Source: Rhizobium mongolense USDA 1844
GTDB taxonomy: Bacteria > Pseudomonadota > Alphaproteobacteria > Rhizobiales > Rhizobiaceae
Length of the DNA: 64,000 nucleotides
Direction: 5' to 3'
Assembly (NCBI RefSeq): GCF_000419765.1
Contig: NZ_ATTQ01000001.1
Location: 62,115 to 126,114 of the forward strand
This document shows positions 40,933 to 51,756 of this stretch, in pieces. Positions within the stretch are counted from its first letter, which is position 1, and every line of letters starts with the position of its first letter. Made by a program: the position numbers and the translations under genes. The notes below the pieces were generated by a model. The model had not been told where the DNA came from and did not search any database. It worked only from the letters and a program-made list of their open reading frames with translations.

Positions 40933-41916
40933 TCAATTCATCAGAACCTTTTCGGTAATGACCGTGTCGTCGGAGAGTGTCCGCATCGGCGTCTGCCCGC
41001 CTGCCTGCAGCGCGCCGTGATAGGCCTTGACCGCCTCCTCTGGTCTGAGATCACCATCCGCCACGGCCCGCATGAATTTCACCATGGCGAGCGGGTCTTC
41101 GGCGAGATTGATCTTGCGACCGAAAAGCGCCACGCGGGCGCCGTATTTCTCCGCCTGGTGGATGAGTTCGAACGTGTCGCGGGCAGTACCCGCACCGCCG
41201 CCCAGCACGCCGACGATCAGGCTCGGGTCGTAAGACGTGAGTTCCTCCAGCGCCTTCGGGCCATTGAACGGAATCTTCAGGAATTGCGGCCGCTGCGCAC
41301 GTGTCAGCCCGGCCAGCGCCCGGCATATGCAATCATTTACGAAATGTGGCTGGAGATCGGGCAAAATACCGGTGTCGACGTTCGGATTGAAGACTTCGAG
41401 GAAATAATTGAAGCCGTTGTCGTGCGCGTCCTCTACGAAATCCAGGAAGGCGAGCAGCGAATTGTAGTCCGCGTCGAGATCGTTGTTAAAGGTGATCGAA
41501 TAGAGGCCGAGATCGGTATGGCGCCGGTTGACCGACAGAGAAGCAGTGCGATAAGGCCGTGACGGCTGAGAGGCATAGGTCGCGCCGCGCCCCACCCAGA
41601 TATCCGTCGCATCATTGGCGCGAATGGCGGGTTTAACATTGCTGCCTGCGTAAGCGCCGCTTTCCGTCAGCAGTTCGAGATTGGAGGCGGAGGTCAGCAT
41701 GATATCGACGATGTCCTGGGTGATCACGGCCTTGATCTGGTCGAGGAATTCCGTCCGCGTCCGGTAGCGTGTGTAGGAGCAGTCCTTCTCGAGCCTCGGG
41801 CCGCAGGATGGAATGCTCGGCCCCATGTCGCCATCCTTCGCGTCCGCGATGATGAAATCCGTTCGCTTGTAGTTGCCGGCCCTGATCTTGGCGATTTTTG
41901 CGTCAAAGCGTGTCAT
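40933..41916 (-). CDS. TIM-barrel aldolase-like protein of unknown function
   Basis: The 327-residue protein reads as a beta/alpha barrel of the DeoC/LacD-like aldolase type. A candidate Schiff-base Lys lies in PQFLKIPFNGPKALEEL; a phosphate-binding glycine loop follows (LIVGVLGGGAGTARDTFELI), then GARVALFGRKINLAEDPLAM. It may cleave the phosphosugar made by the adjacent kinase. I chose the start MTRFDAKIAKIRAGNY, with AAGGA seven bases upstream; an ATG at 41982 gives 349 residues with a closer fit to the upstream stop but a poor SD spacing. I do not recognise a characterised relative. Confidence 0.65.
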   Translation of the reverse strand: MTRFDAKIAKIRAGNYKRTDFIIADAKDGDMGPSIPSCGPRLEKDCSYTRYRTRTEFLDQIKAVITQDIVDIMLTSASNLELLTESGAYAGSNVKPAIRANDATDIWVGRGATYASQPSRPYRTASLSVNRRHTDLGLYSITFNNDLDADYNSLLAFLDFVEDAHDNGFNYFLEVFNPNVDTGILPDLQPHFVNDCICRALAGLTRAQRPQFLKIPFNGPKALEELTSYDPSLIVGVLGGGAGTARDTFELIHQAEKYGARVALFGRKINLAEDPLAMVKFMRAVADGDLRPEEAVKAYHGALQAGGQTPMRTLSDDTVITEKVLMN

Positions 41917-41998
41917 GCGCTGATCCTTGGGAATCTCTGAGGCCGCCAGACCGGCGGCGGGAAGGTTTACAATTTGAGGCATCTGCCTCGCAAAGCCG

Positions 41999-42724
41999 TC
42001 AGGCGATCATGTAACCACCATCCACAGGCATCGACAGGCCGTTGACCATTGCTGCCTCGTCAGAGAGCAGGAAAAGAATGACCTCGGCAATGTCTTCGGG
42101 TTCGGCGAAACGGCCGACAGGAATGCGGTTGAGCATGCCGGCTGCCTTTTTTGGATCGCTCCAGGCCTTGATGGCCATGGGCGTGAGCGTCACGGTGGGA
42201 TGCACGCCGTTGACGCGGATTCCCTTTGGCGCAAGTTCCTTGGCCATTACCCGGGTCAGCCCGTCGAGCGCGGACTTGGAAGCGCAATAGGCCGCGTGAT
42301 CGAGAAGACCGACAAAGGCGGCGACGCTCGAGACGTTGACGATTGCGCCTTTCCGGCTGTTCTTCACCATGTCGCGGGCATATTCCTGCGAAATGATCAT
42401 CGGTGCCCTCGTATTGACGGCGTAGAGAAGATCGAAGTTCTCGACCTTGAGATCGAGAAAGGACTCAAGCTCGGTCGTGCCCGCGCAATTAATCAGAAAA
42501 TCGGCCGGTAGGGCCTTAAGGGCTGCAGCGCGCGTCGCGTCCGGATCGGCAAGATCGACCGCAATTGGGATACATCCGATTTCATTCTTCAGTTCCTCAA
42601 GATCGGCCGCCGAGCGCGATAGCGCGGTCACCTTGGCCCCACGCTGCGCCAGCATGACGGCAGTCGCCCGCCCGATGCCCTTGCCCGCGCCGGTCACCAC
42701 CACATGCCTGTTCGAAAAATCCAT
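41999..42724 (-). CDS. Short-chain dehydrogenase, L-xylulose reductase-like
   Basis: The 241-residue SDR carries TGAGKGIGRATAVML, NCAGTTELE, the catalytic NVSSVAAFVGLLDHAAYCAS and KSALDG, and a C-terminal VNGLSMPVDGGYMIA. ALSRSAADLEELKNEIGCIP after strand 2 resembles dicarbonyl/L-xylulose reductases. The ATG at 42724 has GGAGG eight bases upstream; a TTG six bases earlier is less well placed. It lies 12 bases after the next SDR gene and interconverts a polyol and a ketose in this operon. Confidence 0.82.
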   Translation of the reverse strand: MDFSNRHVVVTGAGKGIGRATAVMLAQRGAKVTALSRSAADLEELKNEIGCIPIAVDLADPDATRAAALKALPADFLINCAGTTELESFLDLKVENFDLLYAVNTRAPMIISQEYARDMVKNSRKGAIVNVSSVAAFVGLLDHAAYCASKSALDGLTRVMAKELAPKGIRVNGVHPTVTLTPMAIKAWSDPKKAAGMLNRIPVGRFAEPEDIAEVILFLLSDEAAMVNGLSMPVDGGYMIA

Positions 42725-42736
42725 CGCCAATACCTC

Positions 42737-43507
42737 CTACCAGCAAGTGAAGCCGCCGTCAGCCTTGACGGTCGCGCCAGTGATCAGGCTCGATGCGTCG
42801 CAGGCGAGAAAATGCACCACCGACGCAATCTCATGGGGCTGGCCCATCCGGCCCATCGGCGTGTCACGGATCCAGATGTCCATCATCGTCTTGTCGACCA
42901 CGGTCTTCGTCATTTCGGTTTCGATGTAGGTTGGTGCGACGGCGTTGACGCGAACGCCACGTTCGGCCCATTCCACGGCGAGTGACGCGGTCAGGTGGTG
43001 GACGGCGGCCTTTGAGGCGTTGTAATAGGTCTGCAGCTGTGGACGGTTGACGATATAGCCGGACATCGATCCGATATTGACGATTGCACCACGGCCGGCC
43101 TTCAGCATGTAGCGGCCGAAGGCGCGATTGCACCAGAAGACGCCGTTGTAGTTCACATCGTTGACATTGAGCCAGAGTTCGTCCGGTGTATCCTCTGCGG
43201 CCGTACCGGTCCGGGCAATGCCTGCGTTGGCGACCAGCGCGTCGATGCGACCGTGCTTTGCGAAGATATCCGCAGCGGCTTTGTCGACGGCTGCGGAATG
43301 CGTGACATCGAGGACCAGCGCATCGGCTTCGACACCCTTGCCGGCCAAGGCCCGCCTGCCCGATTCGGCCACCGCTTCGTCGCGATCGATGATGACGATC
43401 CGGGCGCCCGCCTCGCCAAGCGCTTCGGCGCAGGCAAGGCCAATACCCCGTCCGCCGCCGGTCACCACAGCGGTTTGGCCATCCATCCGGAATTTCTCGA
43501 AGAACAT
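42737..43507 (-). CDS. Short-chain dehydrogenase, polyol type
   Basis: The 256-residue SDR has TGGGRGIGLACAEALGEAGA, ANAGIARTG, the catalytic Ser in NIGSMSGYIVNRPQLQTYYN followed by ASKAAVHHL, and ends DGGFTCW. It is of the class that includes galactitol 2-dehydrogenase and arabitol/threitol dehydrogenases. It is the third SDR of the operon and follows the ABC ATPase gene by 24 bases. Confidence 0.82.
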   Translation of the reverse strand: MFFEKFRMDGQTAVVTGGGRGIGLACAEALGEAGARIVIIDRDEAVAESGRRALAGKGVEADALVLDVTHSAAVDKAAADIFAKHGRIDALVANAGIARTGTAAEDTPDELWLNVNDVNYNGVFWCNRAFGRYMLKAGRGAIVNIGSMSGYIVNRPQLQTYYNASKAAVHHLTASLAVEWAERGVRVNAVAPTYIETEMTKTVVDKTMMDIWIRDTPMGRMGQPHEIASVVHFLACDASSLITGATVKADGGFTCW

Positions 43508-43531
43508 GTCTTGCTCCGTGGCTATGCAGAA

Positions 43532-44593
<1,062 letters not shown>

Positions 44594-44603
44594 ATGAGTT
44601 CCT

Positions 44604-45647
44604 CTATTGCGGCAGTGCGATCTGCATCTTGACTTCGCCCTTCGCAGCGGAAGCCGCGATCTCGAAAGCCCGAACGCTTTCGTCGAAATCGAATGTGCGC
44701 GTGATGAGCGGTTTCACGTCGATCGCGCCCGATGACAGCATCGCCACGCAGCGCGGAAAGACATGGGCATAGCGGAAGACATGCTCCACGCGCGCCTCCC
44801 GCACCATGGCCTTGCCGACATCGTAGTGGATCGGATGGACCTGCGAACCGATGAAGACCACACGACCGCCGGGTGCCAGCGGGTCAAATACGCCCTCGGC
44901 GCCTCCGGGATGGCCCGAGCACTCGAAAACGATCTCCACACCCCAGCCGCCGGTGGCGGCGAGGATTTCCCTGGCCAGTTCCTGCCGCGCAACGTTGACG
45001 GGTGAGATTGGACCGAGCTTGGCGGCAAGCTCCAGCTTGGCGTCATCGATGTCGCTCACGAACACCCGCGCGCAGCCGGCCGCGACAGCCGACAGCGCTG
45101 TCACCAGGCCGATCGGACCAGCGCCGATCACCAACGCTATGTCGCCCGGCCTGACCTGCGCCTTGGTGGCGGCATGTACTCCCACTGCCAGCGGTTCGAC
45201 CATCGCGGCTTCGGCGAAGGACACGTTGGCGGGAAGTTTGTAGGAGAAGTCCGCCGGGTGGACGACCGTCGGCCTCAGTACGCCATGGATGGGCGGCGTC
45301 GCCCAGAAGCGGACTGCCGGATCAATATTGTAGAGGCCCAGGCGCGTCGCGCGGCTATTGGGATCGGGAATGCCCGGCTCCATGCAGACCCGATCGCCCA
45401 CCTTGAGCGACGTGACCTCGGCACCGGTCTCGATCACGGTGCCGGACGCCTCGTGGCCGAGGATCATCGGCGCTTTCACCTGGAATACGCCGGTGCCGCC
45501 ATGTGTATAGTAATGCACGTCGGAGCCGCAGATGCCCACGGTGTGGAGCTTGATGCGCACGTCGCGTGGGCCGAGCACCTCGTCACGCTCGATCGGGAAA
45601 TCGCGCAGCGACAGCTTCATCTTCTCTTCCAGTACCAGCGCTTTCAT
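44604..45647 (-). CDS. Zinc-type polyol dehydrogenase (MDR family)
   Basis: The 347-residue medium-chain dehydrogenase has the catalytic zinc Cys in [17 protein letters not shown], the [12 protein letters not shown] segment and the NAD loop [20 protein letters not shown]. The four-Cys structural zinc loop is reduced: where relatives read CxEPGxxCxxC, this protein has [20 protein letters not shown], as in sorbitol dehydrogenases that lack the structural zinc. It should oxidise a polyol to a ketose; in Agrobacterium a protein of this Pfam family converts D-altritol to D-tagatose. It sits between the transporter ATPase and the small membrane protein gene. Confidence 0.85.
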   Translation of the reverse strand: MKALVLEEKMKLSLRDFPIERDEVLGPRDVRIKLHTVGICGSDVHYYTHGGTGVFQVKAPMILGHEASGTVIETGAEVTSLKVGDRVCMEPGIPDPNSRATRLGLYNIDPAVRFWATPPIHGVLRPTVVHPADFSYKLPANVSFAEAAMVEPLAVGVHAATKAQVRPGDIALVIGAGPIGLVTALSAVAAGCARVFVSDIDDAKLELAAKLGPISPVNVARQELAREILAATGGWGVEIVFECSGHPGGAEGVFDPLAPGGRVVFIGSQVHPIHYDVGKAMVREARVEHVFRYAHVFPRCVAMLSSGAIDVKPLITRTFDFDESVRAFEIAASAAKGEVKMQIALPQ

Positions 45648-45675
45648 TGTCTCTGTCCTATTGTCTCAAGAAGCA

Positions 45676-45915
45676 TCAGCCGCGCCATACGATCAGGACC
45701 CCGAGCGCGATGGCCAGGACGTGGCAAACGGTCAGCGGAATCGATTGTTCGAGGAATCGCATCCAGAAGAGTTCGAGCGCAACGAACAGGTAGATGCCGA
45801 CGAAGACGCGGTCGAACCAGTTGGTGGTGATCGGCAGGAAGCCTGTCCGCTCGGACTTGCGGCCCGCCACTTCCGGTTCGGCATCGATCTGCCCGGGGTC
45901 GAATGGCTCTTGCAT
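45676..45915 (-). CDS. Small membrane protein in the polyol ABC operon
   Basis: The 79-residue protein has a charged N-terminal 30 residues and two hydrophobic segments, FVGIYLFVALELFWMRFL and VCHVLAIALGVLIVWRG. It lies four bases after the second permease gene. I do not recognise a named family. Similar small two-helix proteins occur in rhizobial polyol transporter operons, so an accessory role in the transporter is likely, but this is inference. Confidence 0.6.
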   Translation of the reverse strand: MQEPFDPGQIDAEPEVAGRKSERTGFLPITTNWFDRVFVGIYLFVALELFWMRFLEQSIPLTVCHVLAIALGVLIVWRG

Positions 45916-45919
45916 CGCT

Positions 45920-46756
45920 CTACTCCTTGACTGCGCCGAAGGTGAGACCCGCCACGATATGCCGCTGGACCACTGCGAATATCACGAGCGCGGGGATGAG
46001 CGTGATCACGGCGATCGCCGCCATCGCCCCCCATTCGGTTCCCGTTGTCGTCACATATTCCGAAAGGCCTGTGGTGATGGTGCGCGCGTTGAAGCTGGTC
46101 AGGGTCGCGGCGAGCAGGAACTCGTTCCAGGCGAACACCCAGGTGAGGATCAGCGTGACGGCAAGGCCCGGCCGTGCAAGCGGGAAGATGACTTCGTGGA
46201 TAACCTGCCATGTCGAGGCACCATCGACGGTCGCGGCCTCATCGAGTTCCTTGGGAATTCCGTCGATGGTCGGCCTCAGCGTCCAGATCGCGAAAGGCAG
46301 GTTGAACGTGCAATAGAGCAGGATCATGCCGATCTTGGTGTCGTAAAGCTTCCAGTCGCCGAACGTGATGATCTGGGTGAAGAGCAGGAAGAACGGCAAA
46401 AGAAACACCGCCGCCGGCGCCATGCGGTTGGTGATCGTCCAGAAGAAGATGTTCTCCTTGCCGGCGAGGTCGAAGCGCGAGAGCGCATAGCAAGCCATGA
46501 AGGCCAGCACCGTGACCAGAACGGCGTTGCCGCTGGATATGATCATCGAATTGAGCATGTAGCCGCGCAGCGTCTCATTGCCCAAGACGTTGACGTAATT
46601 TTTCCAGTAGATCGCGTCGAGAAACAGGCTCGGCGTCGTGAAGAGATCGACCGCCGGCTTCACCGAGATGACGAAAAGCCAATAGATCGGGAAAAGCGTC
46701 AGCAGGCTCAACAACAGCCAAAGCGCCATGTAAAGAAGGGGATTGCGGCCCTGCAT
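45920..46756 (-). CDS. ABC transporter permease, CUT1 (MalG-like)
   Basis: The 278-residue permease has six helices, starting [20 protein letters not shown], and the EAA loop [20 protein letters not shown]. The start MQGRNPLL overlaps the first permease stop as TGATG. A much longer frame runs through this region, but its N-terminal half is only an antisense-phase reading of the other permease gene. It forms the channel with the permease at 46756-47637. Confidence 0.87.
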   Translation of the reverse strand: MQGRNPLLYMALWLLLSLLTLFPIYWLFVISVKPAVDLFTTPSLFLDAIYWKNYVNVLGNETLRGYMLNSMIISSGNAVLVTVLAFMACYALSRFDLAGKENIFFWTITNRMAPAAVFLLPFFLLFTQIITFGDWKLYDTKIGMILLYCTFNLPFAIWTLRPTIDGIPKELDEAATVDGASTWQVIHEVIFPLARPGLAVTLILTWVFAWNEFLLAATLTSFNARTITTGLSEYVTTTGTEWGAMAAIAVITLIPALVIFAVVQRHIVAGLTFGAVKE

Positions 46757-47637
46757 CAGAATGTCCTCTTCCGTTCGCGTCGAGCCACGAGGGCGACATA
46801 GAGCAGCCAGCACATCACCAGGGTGAGGTAGAGGACGATCACCGAGATCGCGGCGCCATAGCCGTAGTCGGTCTTTGGGAAGACGATCTTCCAGATGTGC
46901 AGCCCGACATAACGGGTTGCGGCGCCGGGCCCGCCCGAGGTCAGCATCCAGACTTCGTCGACGGTGCGCAGCGCATCCATCAGGCGGATAAAGACCGTTG
47001 CGAGAATCGCCGGTCGGATCATCGGCAGTGTGACGTGCCAGAAGATCTGGCGGCGGTTGGCGCCATCGATCTGCGCCTGTTCGAACGGCTCTTTCGGCAG
47101 GGCGAGCAGTGCGGCAAGCAGTGTCAGCGTCACCAGCGGCGTCCAGTGCCAGATGTCCATAATGACGGTCAGGGTGAAAGCGGTGGTGGCGTCGCGTCCG
47201 ATGTTGAGATCGTAGCCGAACCAGTTTCTCAAGAGATAGGGGATGATGCCGATGCTGGGCGTCGTCATCAGGCGCCAGACCGAGCCGACGACGATGGGCG
47301 CGACGATCAGGGGCAGTGTGTGGATCGTGCGGAAGAAGCCACGTCCGGGAAATTCCTTCATGAAGAGCTGGGCGAGGAGATAGCCCAACGCGATCTCGCT
47401 CAGCACCGCGAAGAATGCGAATTTCATGGTAAAGGCGATGGAGGTCAGGAATTCGGCGTCGAAGACAAGGCGGCGGAAATTGTTGGCGCCGTTGTAGATC
47501 ATGTCGGGGCTGGCGCCGAACGGGTTCCACTGGTGGAATGCCACGTAAAGCACGTATATGAAAGGGATGATGCCGAAGATGCCGAGGATCGCGATCGTCG
47601 GGGCGAGCATCAGCCAGCCGACAGTATTTGAACGCAT
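46756..47637 (-). CDS. ABC transporter permease, CUT1 (MalF-like)
   Basis: The 293-residue permease has six helices ([20 protein letters not shown] first) and the EAA loop [20 protein letters not shown]. The start [10 protein letters not shown] follows GGGAG; an earlier ATG adds 12 residues. It follows the binding-protein gene after a 112-base gap holding a strong hairpin. Confidence 0.87.
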   Translation of the reverse strand: MRSNTVGWLMLAPTIAILGIFGIIPFIYVLYVAFHQWNPFGASPDMIYNGANNFRRLVFDAEFLTSIAFTMKFAFFAVLSEIALGYLLAQLFMKEFPGRGFFRTIHTLPLIVAPIVVGSVWRLMTTPSIGIIPYLLRNWFGYDLNIGRDATTAFTLTVIMDIWHWTPLVTLTLLAALLALPKEPFEQAQIDGANRRQIFWHVTLPMIRPAILATVFIRLMDALRTVDEVWMLTSGGPGAATRYVGLHIWKIVFPKTDYGYGAAISVIVLYLTLVMCWLLYVALVARRERKRTF

Positions 47638-47674
47638 GAATTCGTGCTCCCGAAAGATATCCGTGCAGATCAAC

Positions 47675-47739
47675 AGCCTGCACTAACCGGCAACTGCGCC
47701 CGGGTGGCGGTCCTGGGAGAGGCCACCCGGACGCAGGCT
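47675..47739 (-). other. Long intercistronic hairpin after the polyol binding-protein gene
   Basis: The inner arms CCGGGTGGC (47700-47708) and GCCACCCGG (47722-47730) are perfect over 9 bp. Outer arms AGCCTGC (47675-47681) and GCAGGCT (47733-47739) extend the fold by 7 bp. It lies between the binding-protein stop and the first permease start and should protect the binding-protein message or attenuate the transcript. Confidence 0.6.
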
Positions 47740-47749
47740 CTTGTCGGTG

Positions 47750-49183
47750 TTATTTGCGATAGCCGAGATTCTTCAGCTCTGCTTCGGCCGCCGCCGCCAT
47801 CTGGTCGAGGCCTTCGTCCGGACCTACTTCGCCTAGGAGGATCTTGTAGAAGATCGGCGCCGTGGCTTCACGCACCTGCGCATGGAAGGGGAAAGGCGGC
47901 GCGCCGGCGAAGAGCTTTCCCTGGTCCTTGAGCATGGTGTAGTAGCCATTCAGCTTCTTATCCATGTCGAGGACCTTGGGATCGTCATAGGTCGCCGTAT
48001 TGGTGATGCGAGGCGCGGCAATCGCCCAGTCGGGCTGGACCGAGTCCTGGCCGATGAACTGCAGGAAGAGCAAGGTCGCTTCCTTGTTCTTCGAAGTCAC
48101 CGGCAAGCCGAAGGCACCGCCGTCATAGTAGCCGAGATAGCCTTTGCCGCCCTCGACCTCCTTGAGGACATCGGGTTCGGTGGGCGGAAGCGCGACGCCG
48201 ACATTACCGACGACCTTGGACTTTTCTGCATCCGACGCGATCCAGGCGGCGTTCTCGCCATAAACCAGGCCCTGTGCGACGCGGCCGGCGGCGAATGTCG
48301 TCCCGACTTCCGTCCAGGTTGAAGCAGCAGATTCAGGCGGAGCGATGTCCCGCAGATGCAACCAGTATTTGATGGCGGCCTTGGCCTTGTCGCTGTTCAT
48401 CTGGCCGCCATTCGCGACGGAGGCGGCATAGTTGTTTTTGGCATCGATACCCCAGTTGTAGACGCCGAATGTCGGAGCGATCGACTCGAAGAATTCGTAC
48501 CAGGAGGCCGGATGACCGGTGTGCGCCTGGGCCGTCGTTCCCCAGAGCTCCATCCCGTTGTCCTTGCCGTACTTGGTGAAGAACTCAGCAATCTGCGTAT
48601 ATTCCTCATGGGTCTTGGCCGGAGCCAGATCCTTGCCGGTCTCCTTCTTGAAAGCTTCCTTGATTTTTGGATCATTGAAGAGGTCGGTGCGATAGAGATA
48701 GATCTTGATGAAGGCTTCCATCGGAATACCGAAGAGATCGCCGTCGGCGTTCTTGAAGTAGTTGGCAAATGTCGTGAAATGGGTTTCGTCGAATTCGGGC
48801 GCCTTCAGCGACGGATCGTCCTTCAGCGATTTCGAAATGTCGATCAGGAAGCTGCGCGCCAGATAGGCGTAGATGATGTCCTGCTCGATATAGACCATAT
48901 CGTAGATGCCGGTCTTGGCTTCCATGTCCTTGATGGCCTTGTCGTACATCTGGTCCCAGGAGGTGGTCTCGATCTGGACCTTGATGCCGGTCTTTTTTTC
49001 GAATTCGGGCGCAAGCACGTCCTTGATGTAGTTGGACGGCGGCGTGCTTTCGGTCACGCCGTGCAGGACGACACCCTTGTATTTCGCGCCGGCATCCGAC
49101 CAGAAATCGGCCCTTGCGGGGATTACGCTCGCAAGAACACCGATCGCAAGCGCGGCGATTCCAATTCCACTTTTCCTGATCAT
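47750..49183 (-). CDS. ABC transporter substrate-binding protein, CUT1 polyol/sugar type
   Basis: The 477-residue periplasmic protein has a signal peptide ([25 protein letters not shown]) and an SBP_bac_1-like fold: [59 protein letters not shown] and [12 protein letters not shown]. The start has AAAGGAGGAGGA upstream. It is the first gene of the minus-strand polyol operon and defines the transported substrate, probably a hexitol such as galactitol or altritol judging by the enzymes. Confidence 0.87.
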   Translation of the reverse strand: MIRKSGIGIAALAIGVLASVIPARADFWSDAGAKYKGVVLHGVTESTPPSNYIKDVLAPEFEKKTGIKVQIETTSWDQMYDKAIKDMEAKTGIYDMVYIEQDIIYAYLARSFLIDISKSLKDDPSLKAPEFDETHFTTFANYFKNADGDLFGIPMEAFIKIYLYRTDLFNDPKIKEAFKKETGKDLAPAKTHEEYTQIAEFFTKYGKDNGMELWGTTAQAHTGHPASWYEFFESIAPTFGVYNWGIDAKNNYAASVANGGQMNSDKAKAAIKYWLHLRDIAPPESAASTWTEVGTTFAAGRVAQGLVYGENAAWIASDAEKSKVVGNVGVALPPTEPDVLKEVEGGKGYLGYYDGGAFGLPVTSKNKEATLLFLQFIGQDSVQPDWAIAAPRITNTATYDDPKVLDMDKKLNGYYTMLKDQGKLFAGAPPFPFHAQVREATAPIFYKILLGEVGPDEGLDQMAAAAEAELKNLGYRK

Positions 49184-49420
49184 AATTCCTCCTCCTTTGT
49201 GCCTTTGCACCACTTGCAGGCGCTGGCCGGCAAGTACGTTCCCACGACCGACTGGGGTCGGCTCCTCCCAGGTTTCCGGCAGCACGGCTCCTCCCGGCTT
49301 CCAGATAAGGTTCGCCTTCATAGGATCGCGACCTGGCTGCTTTCCCGGTTTCGTTCCTATTGGCGCAAGAAGAGCTTAGTGCGCGGTCTTTTGCTCCGCC
49401 ACGCGTGGTTTGCTCGCGAC

Positions 49421-50374
49421 CTATACTTTTTCGCCGACTGCCATGGCCGCCGAATAGGCACGGATTTCCCGGAAGGGATCGCTTCGCGCTTGCGTTCCGA
49501 TCTTGTGTGCGTTGCGCCGGTAATCCGAGGGCGTGCGCCCGCAGATCTTGAAGAACTGCCTGTTGAAATTGGCAATGTTGTTGAACCCGACCTCAAAACA
49601 AATCTCGGTAATCGGACGATAGGTCTGGGTGAGCAACGAGCAGGCGGCATAGATGCGCGCAAGGATGACGTAGCGCGCGAAGGTATGACCGGTCTGGCGC
49701 TTGAAAAAGCGCGAGAAGGCTTGCGGCTCGAGACCGCAGACCTTTGCGACCGAGGCCAGATCGATGTCGTCGCTGTAGTGCTCCAGCACATAGTGCATGG
49801 CGACGTCCAGCTCATGGGGCAGTTCCATCTGCGAAGAGGCCGGCGCGAGCCGCGACAGCCTGCGCCGTTCGCCGGGATTGCGTGCCAGCACGATCATCAG
49901 CTGCAGGAAGAGCACGACGCGCTCGGCGCCGTGGGCGGAGCCCATCTGCGCAAGCAGCCGCCGGCCTTCAAGCGCCGTGGCGCCCAAGAATTGCACGCCG
50001 TAGACCGCATCCTCATAAAGCGGCTTTATCGTGCCGAGCTCGGGACAAAATGAAGCGACGCGATCGGCCCATTCGGGGGTGAATTGGATCAGCACGTCGC
50101 GATTGCGGATCAGCTTGCCGGGCTCGATATCGCTGACCCAATTGTGCGGCACGTTCGGACCAGTCAGCACCAGGCAGCCAGGCTCGAATTCGCCGATATA
50201 GTCGCCCACCATCATGACACCCGAAGTCGTGCGGGTGAGATGCAGTTCGTATTCAGGATGATAGTGCCACTTCGCTCGGAAATAGGGGTAGTCATGCGTG
50301 CTCCAGCGAAAGGATTCTGCCGGCGGGCAGATGATCATCTCGAAATCGGGTACGATCCGCAAATCGGCTTTCAT
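49421..50374 (-). CDS. AraC family regulator with N-terminal cupin
   Basis: The 317-residue regulator has an N-terminal cupin-like sensor (YFRAKWHYHPEYELHLTRTT; EPGCLVLTGPNVPHNW) and a C-terminal AraC domain with two helix-turn-helix motifs (IDLASVAKVCGLEPQAFSRF; RPITEICFEVGFNNIANFNR). GGGAGGAGG precedes the ATG. It lies upstream of the binding-protein gene on the same strand and divergent from the epimerase operon, so it probably controls both polyol transcripts. Direct repeats at 50632 and 50653 are candidate sites. Confidence 0.87.
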   Translation of the reverse strand: MKADLRIVPDFEMIICPPAESFRWSTHDYPYFRAKWHYHPEYELHLTRTTSGVMMVGDYIGEFEPGCLVLTGPNVPHNWVSDIEPGKLIRNRDVLIQFTPEWADRVASFCPELGTIKPLYEDAVYGVQFLGATALEGRRLLAQMGSAHGAERVVLFLQLMIVLARNPGERRRLSRLAPASSQMELPHELDVAMHYVLEHYSDDIDLASVAKVCGLEPQAFSRFFKRQTGHTFARYVILARIYAACSLLTQTYRPITEICFEVGFNNIANFNRQFFKICGRTPSDYRRNAHKIGTQARSDPFREIRAYSAAMAVGEKV

Positions 50375-50631
50375 GGAAATAACCTCCTCCCGACAGGCAA
50401 GCCGTGGCTCCCCAGGCGGCTATGTCGGCATGCACGCCAAAAGAGCGGCTCCCTTGGCCAGTCGCAGCTCAAGAGCAAGCGAGCCATTGGTTCACCCTGC
50501 ACGTCCGCCTTCCGTTGGCGCGGTTTTCGCCTTATATGTTGCCTGAAAAAACAAATTAGTTCATTTGAGAAAGCTGTCAACACCAATCTCCATTGGCCCC
50601 AAGTTCCGCGCACACCCCGTCCATAATTGCA

Positions 50632-50660
50632 GCATTTGCATGCCGAAAAACTGCATTTGC
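50632..50660 (+). promoter_or_regulatory. Tandem GCATTTGC half-sites, likely AraC-type operator
   Basis: GCATTTGC occurs at 50632-50639 and 50653-50660, a 21-base period, which is two helical turns. AraC-family dimers bind direct repeats with this spacing. A single inverted copy lies at 50716. Confidence 0.5.
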
Positions 50661-50732
50661 TCATTCTGGCATCGAATGCTCGACCGCCATCGATCTTGAA
50701 ATCCGCTTGACAGACGCAAATGAGGGTTTATT

Positions 50733-50749
50733 TGTTGCGCATTGCAACA
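50733..50749. promoter_or_regulatory. Inverted repeat near the epimerase start
   Basis: TGTTGC-GCATT-GCAACA has perfect 6-bp arms and ends 21 bases before the ATG at 50771. A repressor bound here would block the plus-strand operon; the ROK protein encoded by its second gene is a candidate. Confidence 0.45.
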
Positions 50750-50770
50750 TACTTTTTGATAGGGGGAGAC

Positions 50771-51655
50771 ATGGGCCGGTTAGGTATTCATTCTTTCGTG
50801 TGGACGGGCGGGCAAACCCAGTCAATGCTTGAGGAAGCAATGGAGAAATCCGCCACCTGCGGTTACAGCCTCATTGAGTTCGCCTACCTGCGACCGGAGA
50901 AATTCGATCTCGATGCACTCGCCAAGCGAGCTGCGGCGCTTAAACTCGATATTGCTGTCACCATGGGCCTTCCGGTCAGCCATGACGTGTCGAGCGAAGA
51001 TGCGCAGGCGGTGCGAGCGGGCGAAGACATGCTGGCCGACGCCGTGCGCGCCGTGCGCGACATAGGCGGGAGCAAGCTCGGTGGCATCCTTTATTCCGCT
51101 CACGCGAAATACTCCCGGATGCCGACCAAAAGGGGATGGGACAGCAGCGTCGCGGCCATCGCCAAGACGGCTGGCCTTGCCCAGTCTGCAGGGATCGACC
51201 TTGTTCTCGAAGTGGTGAACCGTTTCGAGACCAATCTTCTCAACACCACCGCCCAGGGCCTCGCTTTCATCGAGCAGGTAGGCTCCGAACATGTGCGGCT
51301 GCACCTCGACACGTTCCACATGAACATCGAGGAAGCGAACCCGGCGGCGGCGATCCGGCTGGCGGGCGATAAGATCGGCTATTTTCATATCGGCGAAAGC
51401 AATCGCGGTTATCTCGGCGACGGCGTCATCAATTTCGACCTGATGTTCGATGCATTGCTCGACATCAACTACGAGCGCGACATCACTTTCGAATCCTTCT
51501 CGCGCGCTGTCGTCGATGAAGGTCTGTCGCTTGCCTGCGCGATCTGGCGCGACACCTGGACCGAAAACATGCCGCTCGCGCAGCATGCAAAGCAATTCAT
51601 CGACCTCAAGATGGACGAGGCGAAACGCCGTCGCGCGACCGTTGCGCGGCCGTAA
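50771..51655 (+). CDS. Sugar epimerase/isomerase, D-tagatose 3-epimerase-like TIM barrel
   Basis: The 294-residue protein belongs to the AP-endonuclease-2-like sugar isomerase/epimerase barrel. It shows SLIEFAYLRPEKFDLDALAK, then LVLEVVNRFETNLLNTTAQG (metal Glu), VRLHLDTFHMNIEEANPAAA and FHIGESNRGYLGDGVINFD, with ITFESFSRAVV supplying the second Glu. These match D-tagatose/D-psicose 3-epimerases. It may convert a ketohexose to D-tagatose for the kinase in the same operon. The start MGRLGIHSFVWTGG follows GGGGGAG. Confidence 0.82.
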   Translation: MGRLGIHSFVWTGGQTQSMLEEAMEKSATCGYSLIEFAYLRPEKFDLDALAKRAAALKLDIAVTMGLPVSHDVSSEDAQAVRAGEDMLADAVRAVRDIGGSKLGGILYSAHAKYSRMPTKRGWDSSVAAIAKTAGLAQSAGIDLVLEVVNRFETNLLNTTAQGLAFIEQVGSEHVRLHLDTFHMNIEEANPAAAIRLAGDKIGYFHIGESNRGYLGDGVINFDLMFDALLDINYERDITFESFSRAVVDEGLSLACAIWRDTWTENMPLAQHAKQFIDLKMDEAKRRRATVARP

Positions 51656-51756
51656 CGGCGAAAGATGGGGGAAAGGCCCAGTCCGTAAAAGCCGGGCGTT
51701 TGCGGCCCAGCCGTGTTGTGTCAGTGGTCAAAAAAGAAAGGCAAGGAGAACCGCCC

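Larger units (their letters stand above)
50375..50770. promoter_or_regulatory. Divergent control region of the polyol island
   Basis: This 396-base gap separates the AraC gene from the epimerase operon. It holds two direct copies of GCATTTGC (50632-50639 and 50653-50660) whose starts are 21 bases apart, an inverted GCAAATG at 50716-50722, and the inverted repeat TGTTGC-GCATT-GCAACA at 50733-50749. No gene is visible. Confidence 0.5.

Noticed and set aside
46757..47683. Extension of the second permease gene into a single 587-residue protein
   Set aside because: The N-terminal half is only an alternative-phase reading of the other permease gene. The true second permease starts at MQGRNPLL (46756) with a TGATG overlap.
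48356..50053. 565-residue plus-strand open frame
   Set aside because: It is antisense to the polyol binding-protein and AraC genes and has no domain or ribosome site.
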